The notes: generated by a model not told the origin, from the sequence alone. 64,000 nt of DNA from an uncultured Eubacteriales bacterium (GCA_948695535.1 CAPRTS010000001.1:62001-126000), one strand, 5' to 3'; counted from the first letter of the stretch, positions 35,134-42,995 are shown. Made by a program: numbers and translations.

Positions 35134-36170
35134 ATGGAACGAACGAACGAACGAACGAACGAACGAACGAACGAACGCGTAAAATAACCTTATTTGGCTG
35201 TTTATTATTAACAATAATTTTAATCGGGTTAGTGGGCATTATCGGCCTAATTGGCACCAACAACGACAACCAACCGACAGACGGCGGGGAATTGTTACCA
35301 ATGGAAGACTGGGCCGATTATAATGTTACGGAACACTTTGGGGAACATACTTTTGACCAATTTGTAAGTTACACGGCACCCACTTGCACCACTGATGGTG
35401 TTCGCGTTATGGAATGCTCGTGGGTTCAAGGAAAAACGGTTATCACTTGCTGTGTCGCACGACAAACAACAATTATCCCGGCCTTGGGGCACGATTACAA
35501 GTTAACACAACATACGCTTGCGACCTGTACCGCGGACGGTAAGCGGGTGACCAAGTGTAGCCGTTGTAACGATACGCTTACTACCACCTACCCGAAACTC
35601 GGCCACGATTATTGGGTAGAAGTAACCAACATTCCGGCCACGTGTACCACCGCGGGTAAAATTGTTAATCGTTGCGCCCGCTGCGACGAAACCCAGACCG
35701 CAATCTTGCCGGCACTGGGGCACTGTTACGGCGACTGGATAATGACCGGGCAAACGGCCGATAACCAACGCGTGGAAAGCCGTACGTGCAGTGCGTGCGG
35801 CGATACCGAAGAACGCACGGTTAAGCCCGGTTCCCATTGCCACCAAATCACCCTTACGGGTGGTGTTAAAGATAATAATTTAGTTTTAACCGCCACTATC
35901 TGGACTGACCAAGTCACGCCGTTTAGCACATTGCAAGCCTTACTTGACTGCTTAAACAGTCTAGTAAATTTTGACTACTTAGTCTGTACGGGCAGTGTGC
36001 GCTATTACGATCCGTATAATAACCGGTGGGCAACGGGCGAAGTTATCCGGTTTGCGGGTTACGGCGGGCAGATGTTTACCTATTACTATACTAAAAGCGA
36101 CGTGGCGACAATTCCTAAGCACACGACGGTAACCGCTTTGACGATTGCCGATGAAGTTGTTTATGTGTAA
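35134..36170 (+). CDS. Candidate phase-variable secreted cysteine-repeat protein (now OFF)
   Basis: ATG 35134 plus the 10-unit GAAC tract gives a 17-residue peptide and a stop. The long open frame that follows (35178 to 36170) is one nucleotide out of phase; 11 or 8 GAAC units would join them. The joined protein would be M, ERTN repeats, then RKITLFGCLLLTIILIGLVG, a basic stretch and a hydrophobic segment like a signal or anchor, so the ON form would be exported. The outer part carries about four repeats of the type TCTxxGxxVxxCxxC...LGHDY, a pattern of gut Firmicute surface proteins, and ends in a domain without a name (IRFAGYGGQMFTYYYTKSD). Without the tract only a GTG at 35232 inside the hydrophobic segment could start it. 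The switch is inferred from sequence; the repeat count is seen directly. Confidence 0.75.
35137..35176 (+). repeat. Tetranucleotide tract (GAAC)10
   Basis: Ten perfect tandem GAAC units begin right after ATG 35134. Such tracts in coding sequence mutate by slipped-strand pairing and change reading frame, because 4 is not a multiple of 3. With ten units the frame reads ERTN repeats and stops at 35185-35187. Confidence 0.98.
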
Positions 36171-36204
36171 CTTCATCCCGACCGCCGAAATTGCCGATCT
36201 TTGG

Positions 36205-36249
36205 TATAATCAGCCCCGAACGGTAAATACTAGGTACAAGGAGGGACAA
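36205..36249 (+). promoter_or_regulatory. DUF378 gene -10 box and RBS
   Basis: TATAAT at 36205-36210 with a weak -35, then AAGGAGGG about 5 nt before ATG 36250. A normal leader of about 33 nt. Confidence 0.6.
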
Positions 36250-36483
36250 ATGAACAAGGTGATGAAAATTGTGGACGTGGTGGCGTTCGTCATATTGTTA
36301 ATTGGGGGACTGAATTATCTAATCGCTGGCTTGTTCGGTTGGGATTTAATGGCGATGATGTTCGGGACGACAATCAGTGTGATTGGACGGATCGTTTATG
36401 CGTTAATCGGGGCCGCTGCTTTGTTGTTATTAGGTACGGTCATCGCTCGCACCATTATTAAAAGCAAAAAACAAAACGCTTAA
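36250..36483 (+). CDS. DUF378 small membrane protein
   Basis: The 77-residue product has two or three hydrophobic segments and the DUF378 pattern (FVILLIGGLNYLIAGLFGWDL near residue 14, then MFGTTISVIGRIVYALIGAAAL near 38). DUF378 proteins are small membrane proteins of unknown role. The start at 36250 follows AGGAGG closely. A terminator lies 26 nt after the stop, so the gene is alone. Confidence 0.88.
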   Translation: MNKVMKIVDVVAFVILLIGGLNYLIAGLFGWDLMAMMFGTTISVIGRIVYALIGAAALLLLGTVIARTIIKSKKQNA

Positions 36484-36508
36484 TTAGGAACTCCGTCGCT
36501 AGTGATGC

Positions 36509-36538
36509 AAAACGTCTTGCCGAGGCAGGACGTTTTTT
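36509..36538 (+). terminator. Rho-independent terminator after DUF378
   Basis: AAAACGTC-TTGCC pairs with GGCAGGACGTTTT, followed by T residues. Confidence 0.88.
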
Positions 36539-36566
36539 GGTGGGCTTTTGCGTCAATAATCTTGAC

Positions 36567-36596
36567 TTGCCAAGTGGCAGTAATAGATGCTACAAT
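36567..36596 (+). promoter_or_regulatory. tRNA-Arg promoter
   Basis: TTGCCA (36567-36572), 18-bp spacer, TACAAT (36591-36596), 13 nt before the tRNA 5' end. Confidence 0.6.
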
Positions 36597-36609
36597 ATAA
36601 TTAGTTCGT

Positions 36610-36686
36610 GCGTCGCTAGCTCAACTGGATAGAGTATTTGGCTTCGAACCAAACGGTTGGGGGTTCGACTCCCTCGCGACGCACCA
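36610..36686 (+). tRNA. tRNA-Arg (anticodon TCG)
   Basis: A full cloverleaf: acceptor GCGTCGC/GCGACGC, discriminator A and encoded CCA, D-arm with TGG, anticodon stem TTTGG/CCAAA with loop CTTCGAA, and T-loop TTCGACT. The anticodon TCG reads CGA. The AT-rich element begins just downstream of its 3' end. Confidence 0.95.
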
Positions 36687-36688
36687 AT

Positions 36689-36698
36689 CTAAGACAAA
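36689..36698 (+). repeat. Candidate left att repeat
   Basis: CTAAGACAAA, identical to 42967-42976, 2 nt after the tRNA-Arg CCA end. Confidence 0.4.
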
Positions 36699-36733
36699 AT
36701 CGAACCCCTATAAATTAGAGGTTCGATTTTTTA
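36696..36733 (+). terminator. Terminator-like hairpin after tRNA-Arg
   Basis: AATCGAACCCCT pairs with AGAGGTTCGATT (one wobble or mismatch) and ends in a T-run. It lies at the proposed edge of the element, so it may belong to either side. Confidence 0.75.
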
Positions 36734-36787
36734 TGTGAATTATCTACTTATTATGAAAAAATCATAAAATTAAGTGTAAATTTGGTT

Positions 36788-37054
36788 CTATTTTAATCTC
36801 CACTTTTTTGTTGATATATCTCGCTGAATTTTACCTTCTTCTTCTAACTCTCTTAAAATAGCAACTATCCAATATTGCTGATTAGAAGATGTGCAATTTT
36901 CTTTTTCGCCCCAATCCATTCCGCATTCGCGAAATATGTCTGCTTGCTTCATTCCGTCATTAAAACTTCTACATTCATCTTTTGAAACCATATATTCATA
37001 TACTAAATTTTTAAAACTATTTCTTAATTCTTCGCCTTTCTTCCTGAAATTCAT
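36788..37054 (-). CDS. Small winged-helix-like protein in the restriction cluster
   Basis: The 88-residue protein is not recognised by name. Its centre (KQADIFRECGMDWGE near 36, then YWIVAILRELEEEGKIQRD near 61 and KKWRL at the end) looks like a helix-turn-helix with a wing. AAGGAG lies 8 nt before the ATG. It is the last gene of the minus-strand trio that starts with the methyltransferase and may bind DNA as a controller or as part of the restriction enzyme. A control (C) protein of the usual Xre type is not seen. Confidence 0.75.
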   Translation of the reverse strand: MNFRKKGEELRNSFKNLVYEYMVSKDECRSFNDGMKQADIFRECGMDWGEKENCTSSNQQYWIVAILRELEEEGKIQRDISTKKWRLK

Positions 37055-37105
37055 TATTTAATCTCCTTAAAAATTGCCAATTGAAAAGTTATTTATTTAA
37101 AATGA

Positions 37106-38263
37106 CTAGGCATCAATATCTGACATATATTCTTTATTGATAAATTTTTCAAACTCACCAACATTTTTAAAATCTAATAAATATTTCTTATCTTCAACCT
37201 TTTTAAAACTTACACTATCAATACCAATCTCCAATAAGTCATTATATGTTATTATTTGACCATAAGGAATTTTTAACACATCTCGCAATAACCATTTACC
37301 TAAATCTTTATTTGGATTAGACATCAAAGCCTTGCAGTTTTCTTGGCATAATTTCATTGACATTGAGGTCCCATTTGGAAGAATAACCTCGAATGGTGTA
37401 TCTCTTGGAGGGAAAAAACCTTCATACATTTCTCTTAAAGTAGAGTTAAAAGGAATATAAACTTCGTCATAATGTCTTGCTCTGCCACCAGCATTCCATT
37501 GATTTAGTCCACTTTTTTCAAATATAACCTTTTCGCCATTCTTCATTGAATACAGTGGAATAATAACACTTTGTGAAAAATCAATAATAACATCTTCATT
37601 AGAAATTGATATACTTCTCAATGTTTCAATTGGGTCAGTTAAAATATCAACTTTTATGTAAGCGAAGTAAGTTTCAGTTATAAATCTTTTATATAACGTG
37701 CTTTTTGAAGAGTCAAATTTATATTCTTCAATGCCATCTGTAAAAATGTATGTGTGAGAAGATTCTGCAATAAGTTTAATATTTTCAATATCAATAAAAT
37801 TCATTGTTTCTTCAAACAAAAAGAATCCGTCTTTATTTCTTACTATACAATGATATATTAAATCTTGTAATCCATATGCAGTTTTAGTAAATTCTAATCT
37901 TTTATTTCTCAAGTCTGCAACCTTTTTTACTTTCTCAATTCCGCTTAAGTTGGAATATAATGATTGTTGACTATTAAACTCTGCAACTTTTTGAAGTGTT
38001 TTTTTGTTTCCTTCAGTAAAAGTTTTAATACCTATTCCGTGATGACTTAACTTAGCATCTGCTGAAACATCCGCTCTCGCCAAATTAGTTGCACCAAAAT
38101 CAGCACAATATAGATTCTCGGTTGCTCTATAATGCAACAAAGGAATATCGCTGTCAGAAAATAATCCAGACAGAGAACCAACTAATTTTAGATCTTTTAG
38201 ATATTTCTCAACATCTAATTGATTATAAGGAATACATTTTTTTGTAAAGTCAACATTTATCAT
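37106..38263 (-). CDS. Probable type II restriction endonuclease
   Basis: The 385-residue protein overlaps the C5 methyltransferase by 4 nt (ATGA), the usual sign of a paired restriction enzyme. Residues 55-80 read ARADVSADAKLSHHGIGIKTF, which may be a D...(x)xK catalytic core. The C-terminal third has NQWNAGGRARHYDEVYIPFN, REMYEGFFPPRDTPFEVILPNG and KDLGKWLLRDVL, which recalls the B3-type DNA-binding domain attached to several restriction enzymes (NgoFVII/BfiI and relatives). That link is from memory of the pattern and not from a search. Recognition site unknown. Confidence 0.7.
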   Translation of the reverse strand: MINVDFTKKCIPYNQLDVEKYLKDLKLVGSLSGLFSDSDIPLLHYRATENLYCADFGATNLARADVSADAKLSHHGIGIKTFTEGNKKTLQKVAEFNSQQSLYSNLSGIEKVKKVADLRNKRLEFTKTAYGLQDLIYHCIVRNKDGFFLFEETMNFIDIENIKLIAESSHTYIFTDGIEEYKFDSSKSTLYKRFITETYFAYIKVDILTDPIETLRSISISNEDVIIDFSQSVIIPLYSMKNGEKVIFEKSGLNQWNAGGRARHYDEVYIPFNSTLREMYEGFFPPRDTPFEVILPNGTSMSMKLCQENCKALMSNPNKDLGKWLLRDVLKIPYGQIITYNDLLEIGIDSVSFKKVEDKKYLLDFKNVGEFEKFINKEYMSDIDA

Positions 38264-39228
38264 TTTAACACCTTAATTATTTCTTTTGCTATTCTGTGAA
38301 TTACCTCAACTGATACTGAGTTTCCAGCCTGTTTATAAACTCTTGAATCACAAAGATTTTTAGGAATATTAAAATCTCTTGGAAAGCCCTGTAATAATAA
38401 ACATTCTCTTGGTGTTATTTTTCTTATTCGGTCTTTTGAATCTTTAATTAAGGGAACATTGTGTCCGCCCATTCCCATATTTGCAGTTAATGTAGGACAT
38501 ACTCCAGATTTGTTTTCTCGAATATAAACTCTTCTAAATTGGTATATAGAATTTTTATTCTTCATGTTTTCTGAAAGCAAAGGGTAACATTTCATAGATG
38601 GAGTGTAATAATATTTTTTATCAACATCATTATTCCAATCAATTATGTTATCAATACTATTTGTTAATTTAATTTTGTTAGGCCATACAAAATTGTTCTC
38701 TTGTTCTTCATTTAAAAATGCAACTATATACAGTCTTTCTCTATTTTGTGGGATATTTCCATATTCGCAAGTATTAAGTATTTTTTCAGTAACATAATAA
38801 CCAAGATTCTTTAATTCCTCTCTAACAAGTTTAAAGGTTTCGCCATTATTATGATTATATAAATTTTTTACATTTTCTAAAAAGACAACCTTAGGCAACC
38901 TATTTTCTATTTGAAATTCTTTTAAGAGTCTTATTATTTGGAAAAATAAATTGCCTCTATCATCTTCAAACCCTTTTCTATAACCAGCAATAGAAAATGG
39001 TTGGCACGGAAATCCTCCTGCCAAAATATCAACTGCTGGCAAATCTTTTGCATTTAGGTCGCATATATCTCCGACAATTAAATTTGTGTCTTTATGATTT
39101 GCTTTAAAAGTTTCAGCACAATAAGTGTCAATTTCATTTGCCCAAAGTGCTTTTACTCCAACTTTTTTGAATCCCAAGTCTATTCCGCCGATTCCTGCAA
39201 ATAGACTCCCAAGAGTATAGTTCGACAT
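38260..39228 (-). CDS. DNA (cytosine-5) methyltransferase
   Basis: It methylates cytosine C5 in its target site and so protects host DNA from the partner nuclease. The 322-residue protein has the ordered motifs: I LFAGIGGIDLGF near residue 9, IV GGFPCQPFSIAG with the catalytic cysteine near 74, VI FLENVKNL near 113, VIII QNRERLYIVAF near 160, then the target region, IX RKITPRECLLLQGFP near 271, and X KQAGNSVSVEVI near 301. ATG 39228 has AAGGAG upstream. Short target-recognition segment fits a type II enzyme with a short site. Confidence 0.95.
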   Translation of the reverse strand: MSNYTLGSLFAGIGGIDLGFKKVGVKALWANEIDTYCAETFKANHKDTNLIVGDICDLNAKDLPAVDILAGGFPCQPFSIAGYRKGFEDDRGNLFFQIIRLLKEFQIENRLPKVVFLENVKNLYNHNNGETFKLVREELKNLGYYVTEKILNTCEYGNIPQNRERLYIVAFLNEEQENNFVWPNKIKLTNSIDNIIDWNNDVDKKYYYTPSMKCYPLLSENMKNKNSIYQFRRVYIRENKSGVCPTLTANMGMGGHNVPLIKDSKDRIRKITPRECLLLQGFPRDFNIPKNLCDSRVYKQAGNSVSVEVIHRIAKEIIKVLK

Positions 39229-39329
39229 TTTAATTCTCCTTACAAGTTAAGTATAACATATAAAATAATAAAATGCAGCAAATTTTATAAAATTTATTTA
39301 ACTTTTTAAGAAAAATTTTTACTTTGGCA

Positions 39330-39396
39330 TTTAGGCGTGTGCTTGGTATATACAAGTGGCTCGGCTTTGCCTCGCCAAACCAAGCACACGCCTAAA
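39330..39396. repeat. Perfect 18-bp inverted repeat
   Basis: Left arm TTTAGGCGTGTGCTTGGT and right arm ACCAAGCACACGCCTAAA with 31 bases between. The loop itself contains GGCTCGGC...GCCTCGCC, a smaller stem. Could be a rolling-circle nick site or a terminator for the methyltransferase leader. Confidence 0.85.
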
Positions 39397-39465
39397 CTTT
39401 AACTTTGGAAAATTGAACAAAAAAATTGCAGAAATAGGCAAACAAAAACAAACCTTTCGCAAAAC

Positions 39466-39530
39466 GAAAGTGGGCAAAAAGTGGACACGGCTAAAGCAAT
39501 CGTGCTCCATTTTTTTCTTCGCCCACTTTC
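39466..39530. repeat. 10-bp inverted repeat
   Basis: GAAAGTGGGC and GCCCACTTTC, 45 bases apart. Confidence 0.7.
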
Positions 39531-39762
39531 TCTTTCTTTTTGCTTTTTCAAAAAAGTTTTTGCAAATACCCATACAAAATGGCTTTTTCGTGGCTATTAT
39601 ATGAGGGGTAATTTATATTTACCCCGTCAACATTTAGCCTTTTTTAAGGCTATATATTATAAAGGTATCACAAATAGTTCCTAAAAAGTCCGTATTTTGT
39701 CCGCAAAATACCTGTTTATTACTAGTAAACTACCAGTAAACTATCTTGTAATTCCTCTTTTG

Positions 39763-39795
39763 TTGTGAGATATTTAATGCGTAAATATTTCACAA
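39763..39795. repeat. Hairpin in the element
   Basis: TTGTGA-ATATTT pairs with AAATAT-TCACAA (one mismatched base in each arm) around a 7-nt loop. A smaller perfect hairpin, GTATTTTG/CAAAATAC, is at 39692-39711. Confidence 0.65.
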
Positions 39796-40210
39796 GCACT
39801 TAAAAAAGTTGGGTTTTACTTTAAGGCAGTTTAACTTTATTTAGAGTTTTGTTTAAGTCAGTTTATATTTTCTATGGGTTTTCTATAGGTTTTGTTGCTG
39901 TTATTTTAACAAATAAACTGCTAAGATAAGGTCAAGTGTTATCAAACGAAATCAATAAAATGATTACTAAGGGGCAAGTAATATCATTCTTTTTTGAAAT
40001 TGTTTGTGGTACATTTACAAGAGCAATAAAAAGGATACGCAAAAATGACAAGCTAATTTAGTTTGGAGATGCGAATAAAAAGGCATCAAATCCTTAGTCA
40101 CTAGGATAGGTATAGGGACAGTTGCATTTTTGGGCGTAGCAAGAATCAAGTCGACAGATTCTTTCTAGGTCTTTTTTCATTGCCAAAAAATTAAAAGGAG
40201 GAAAAACACA

Positions 40211-40339
40211 ATGCAAGTCGTTTTTACAAACGAACTTGACACAAGTGTTTTTGACTTATCCTTCTTCCAAAAAATTTTGAGCAATATTGAAAAACTAAAA
40301 GAGCAACAAATTGAGTCACTACCCAAAAACTAAAGTTTA
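40211..40339 (+). CDS. Small 42-residue protein ahead of Rep
   Basis: MQVVFTNELDTSVFDLSFFQ begins 11 nt after a strong AAAAGGAGG site, the best ribosome site in the area. The frame ends at 40339, inside the rep gene, overlapping it by 29 nt. Such a short leader peptide gene could couple translation of rep, whose own start is a TTG without a clear ribosome site. It is too short for any family call. Confidence 0.6.
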
Positions 40340-41183
40340 CTTTGATGGCAGCCATTACATTGGCATACCACCCACTGCTCAATCTTGGAAGAAACGAAAG
40401 AACAAAAGCACAAGGTCAAGTAATGAACTGAAAGTAAAGTTTGACACACTTTACAACGAAAACCAAACAAAGAACAAGAAAGAGAAGAAAGAAATTATTG
40501 TAAACGAATTAGTAAAAGAATTGAAAGATATTGAATTGACAAACGATTATGTAAATGAAAATTTTAGAAGAAAGAAACGAAATGAAATTGAACGAAGAAA
40601 GAGATTGTATAGAAAAGTATATTTACAAGAATGGAATTACTTTTGCACATTTACTTATGACGATAAGAAATTAACTGAAACTGAATTTAGAGAAAAATTG
40701 ACTAATTGTTTAAGACATTTAGCGAGCCGAAACAAATTGAAATATATAGGAGTTTGGGAAAGGAGTCCTATAAACAATAGACTGCACTTTCACGCACTTA
40801 TTTATGCACCAAATATGGTAGGAACTTTTGAAGAAATAAAGGACTATTCCACCACTAACCACCAAATGCAAACTGCTAACCAAAACACATACTTTTTAGA
40901 AAGATTTGGAAGAAATGATTTCAAACCGATAGATAAAAATGAGCTTAATCAAGCGGTTAGATATTTAACTAAATATATGGAAAAGACTGGCGAACGAATA
41001 GTTTATTCAAAAGGACTTGGAACATATTTTGTAAGCGATATTATAGAAAGTGATATAGTTTGCGCGATAGGAAAAGAAGATAGAAAGATACTTTTGTTTG
41101 ATAACTTTTACTGCATTAACGAGGGCGAGGTTTTAGGAAAAGTTAGCCCAGAAGTTATCTCTCAAATGCCAAAATCTAACTAG
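40311..41183 (+). CDS. HUH-type replication initiator (rolling-circle Rep)
   Basis: Rolling-circle Rep proteins nick the origin and stay bound to the 5' end through tyrosine. The 290-residue protein has a basic N-terminus, then NYFCTFTYDDKKL near residue 107 (motif 1 region), RLHFHALIYAP near 163 (HUH motif LHFHAL) and AVRYLTKYMEKTGERIVYSKG near 222 (YxxK motif with the catalytic tyrosine). The start is TTG 40311; no in-frame ATG lies near. It follows the small gene at 40211 by overlap. Equally it could be a Rep of an ssDNA-type phage or an HUH relaxase; the YLTKY spacing favours Rep. Confidence 0.82.
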   Translation: MSHYPKTKVYFDGSHYIGIPPTAQSWKKRKNKSTRSSNELKVKFDTLYNENQTKNKKEKKEIIVNELVKELKDIELTNDYVNENFRRKKRNEIERRKRLYRKVYLQEWNYFCTFTYDDKKLTETEFREKLTNCLRHLASRNKLKYIGVWERSPINNRLHFHALIYAPNMVGTFEEIKDYSTTNHQMQTANQNTYFLERFGRNDFKPIDKNELNQAVRYLTKYMEKTGERIVYSKGLGTYFVSDIIESDIVCAIGKEDRKILLFDNFYCINEGEVLGKVSPEVISQMPKSN

Positions 41184-41189
41184 AATAAT

Positions 41190-41380
41190 TTATTTGTCTT
41201 TCGCCTCTTTGGGTGGAAGATAAAGAAAAAATTCAAAAGTCGAAGAATAAACGAAAACTCTTTATAGTCAAGGGTAAAGTGTATTGCTTTTAGCAACCCT
41301 TGACTATAAAATAACTATTCAAAAATTGAAAGATTGTAATTCGTTTTCGTTTATTTAAGTTTTCGCCGAAAGGCAAATAA
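41190..41380. repeat. Large nested palindrome between rep and recombinase
   Basis: Three concentric inverted arms: outer 41190-41205 with 41365-41380 (14 of 16 pair), middle AATAAACGAAAAC at 41246-41258 with GTTTTCGTTTATT at 41343-41355 (perfect), inner TTTATAGTCAAGGGT at 41261-41275 with ACCCTTGACTATAAA at 41296-41310 (perfect). The whole 190-nt stretch can fold into one long hairpin, with an AAAGGAG site for the recombinase after it. A single-strand origin or a recombination site is possible. Confidence 0.8.
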
Positions 41381-41404
41381 AAAATAAATTAAAAGGAGAA
41401 AAAG

Positions 41405-42910
41405 ATGATGAAAACAGCAGTTATATACGCTAGATACTCTAGTGATGCACAAAGTGAACAATCTATCGAGGGTCAATTAAGAGTTTGTGAAGAATATGCA
41501 GAGAAGAATAACATACATATTCTTAACACATATATTGACCGAGCTATGACTGGCACTAATGATTTGCGACCTGATTTTCAAAAAATGATTAAGGACAGCA
41601 AAAACAAAGAATGGGACTATGTAATAGTCTATAAACTTGATAGATTTAGTAGAAACAAATACGAAAGTGTTATGCACAAGCGAACACTAAAAGAAAATGG
41701 TGTAAAAGTTTTATCCGCTATGGAAAATATTCCCGACACACCCGAAGGAATAATACTTGAAAGTTTACTTGAAGGAATGAATCAATACTATTCAGCAGAA
41801 CTTGCACAAAAGGTAAAACGAGGTATGCACGAAACAAGATTAAAAGGATATTTTCAAGGTGGAACTTTACTATATGGCTATAAACTTGACGGAAGAAAGA
41901 TTGTAATAAACGAAGAACAAGCAGAGGTTGTAAAATATATTTACAAGCAATATGCACTTGGTGTATTTGTAAAGACCATACAAAAAGAATTAACTGAAAA
42001 AGGAATATTGCATAAAGATAAATCTTTTGCAATCAATACAATTCATAACATACTCAAAAATGAAAAGTATTCTGGAAAGTATATGCACGAAGATGAACTT
42101 GTTGACAATATGTATCCGCAAATCGTTTTAACTGAACTATTTACCAAAGTTAGAGAAAAAGTAAACAAAAATAAATATGGCTCACAAAGTGTAAGAATAA
42201 TTTATTTACTTAAAGGCAAATTAAAATGTGGCTATTGTGGAATGCCAATAAGTGCCGATTGTGGCAAAACAAGGCACGGAAAAACTATATACTATTACAA
42301 ATGCTCTGGAAGAAAAAAGAAGTTAAACGATTGTCAAAAAAGTGCAATTCAAAAAGATGTATTAGAGAAATTCGTCCTTGAAAGTATAATAAACGAAATG
42401 AAAAGACCTGAAATTATGGATAAAATGATAAAAACATTAGTTAAACTGCAGGATGATTTTCAAAATAGAAACAACGAGCTAAGCTTAATGCAAAAACAAA
42501 AGAAACAATTAGAAAACACACTCAACAATATTATGTCTGCCATTGAAAGAGGTGTTATTACAAAAACTACCACAAGCAGACTAAAAGAAATTGAAAGCCA
42601 ACTTGAAGAATTAGAGAAAAAGATTTTAATTGAAAAAAGTAGAACTACAATAAAAATTCCAGAAGAAACAATAAGAGAATATTATACAAACATTTTAGAA
42701 TTAGAGCCACTTATCTTAATAAGCAACTTAATAAAAGAGATTAAGTTATTTGATGATAAAATAGAAATAACATTTAATAGTCCAACAATAACAAGTCCTG
42801 ACGAAAATCAGGGCTTTTTATTTTACTCAAAAATAGATAAAATTCTATACGCAAATCAAAACAAAAATATTTATGAAATGCGAGAAATACAAATTGAACT
42901 ATATGTATAG
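41405..42910 (+). CDS. Large serine recombinase (site-specific integrase)
   Basis: Large serine recombinases integrate and excise elements at attP/attB pairs. The 501-residue protein starts MMKTAVIYARYSSDAQSEQS with the catalytic serine in ARYSS, then YVIVYKLDRFSRN (arginine active-site motif) near residue 76, the recombinase domain from about 150 with GTLLYGYKL, a zinc ribbon CGYCG...CSGRKKKLNDC near 277-317, and a long coiled-coil (370-410). AAAAGGAG lies 8 nt before ATG 41405. It sits at the right end of the element, as usual. Its preferred target here is not known; tRNA genes are rare targets for this class. Confidence 0.95.
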   Translation: MMKTAVIYARYSSDAQSEQSIEGQLRVCEEYAEKNNIHILNTYIDRAMTGTNDLRPDFQKMIKDSKNKEWDYVIVYKLDRFSRNKYESVMHKRTLKENGVKVLSAMENIPDTPEGIILESLLEGMNQYYSAELAQKVKRGMHETRLKGYFQGGTLLYGYKLDGRKIVINEEQAEVVKYIYKQYALGVFVKTIQKELTEKGILHKDKSFAINTIHNILKNEKYSGKYMHEDELVDNMYPQIVLTELFTKVREKVNKNKYGSQSVRIIYLLKGKLKCGYCGMPISADCGKTRHGKTIYYYKCSGRKKKLNDCQKSAIQKDVLEKFVLESIINEMKRPEIMDKMIKTLVKLQDDFQNRNNELSLMQKQKKQLENTLNNIMSAIERGVITKTTTSRLKEIESQLEELEKKILIEKSRTTIKIPEETIREYYTNILELEPLILISNLIKEIKLFDDKIEITFNSPTITSPDENQGFLFYSKIDKILYANQNKNIYEMREIQIELYV

Positions 42911-42966
42911 TGCCTATTTATTCCATGGTGTTCTTGACACGGTGTTTAAAATGATAAATTCCACAA

Positions 42967-42976
42967 CTAAGACAAA
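42967..42976 (+). repeat. Candidate right att repeat
   Basis: CTAAGACAAA, identical to 36689-36698. Short, so tentative. Confidence 0.4.
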
Positions 42977-42995
42977 GAAAGAAAAATTATGCTTT

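Larger units (their letters stand above)
39229..40210. other. Hairpin-rich non-coding region of the element (possible origin)
   Basis: About 980 bp without a convincing gene. It holds an 18-bp perfect inverted repeat (39330-39347 and 39379-39396), a 10-bp one (39466-39475 and 39521-39530), hairpins at 39692-39711 and 39763-39795, and short repeats AGTAAACTA and CAGTTTA. Directly downstream is the HUH Rep. A replication origin is a reasonable guess. Confidence 0.55.
36689..42976 (+). mobile_element. Integrated element with restriction-modification, HUH Rep and serine recombinase
   Basis: The region is visibly richer in A+T than both flanks and all its main genes use AGGAG ribosome sites, unlike the leaderless host genes. 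It carries a winged-helix-like gene, a probable restriction enzyme, a C5 methyltransferase, an HUH Rep and a large serine recombinase at the right end. It starts at tRNA-Arg. A 10-bp direct repeat CTAAGACAAA at 36689-36698 and 42967-42976 marks candidate ends; ten bases can match by chance, so the borders are tentative. No capsid or conjugation gene is present, which fits a small mobilizable or plasmid-derived element. Confidence 0.75.

Noticed and set aside
35137..35176. GAAC tract taken for a CRISPR-like repeat array
   Set aside because: Units are four bases without spacers; this is a simple tandem repeat in a coding position.
36689..36698. tRNA-Arg as a certain attachment site
   Set aside because: The 10-bp repeat lies outside the tRNA and large serine recombinases rarely use tRNA genes, so the border is kept tentative.
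39356..39604. 82-codon frame within the hairpin region of the element
   Set aside because: It begins inside the 18-bp inverted repeat and has poor composition (runs of F and K); no ribosome site.
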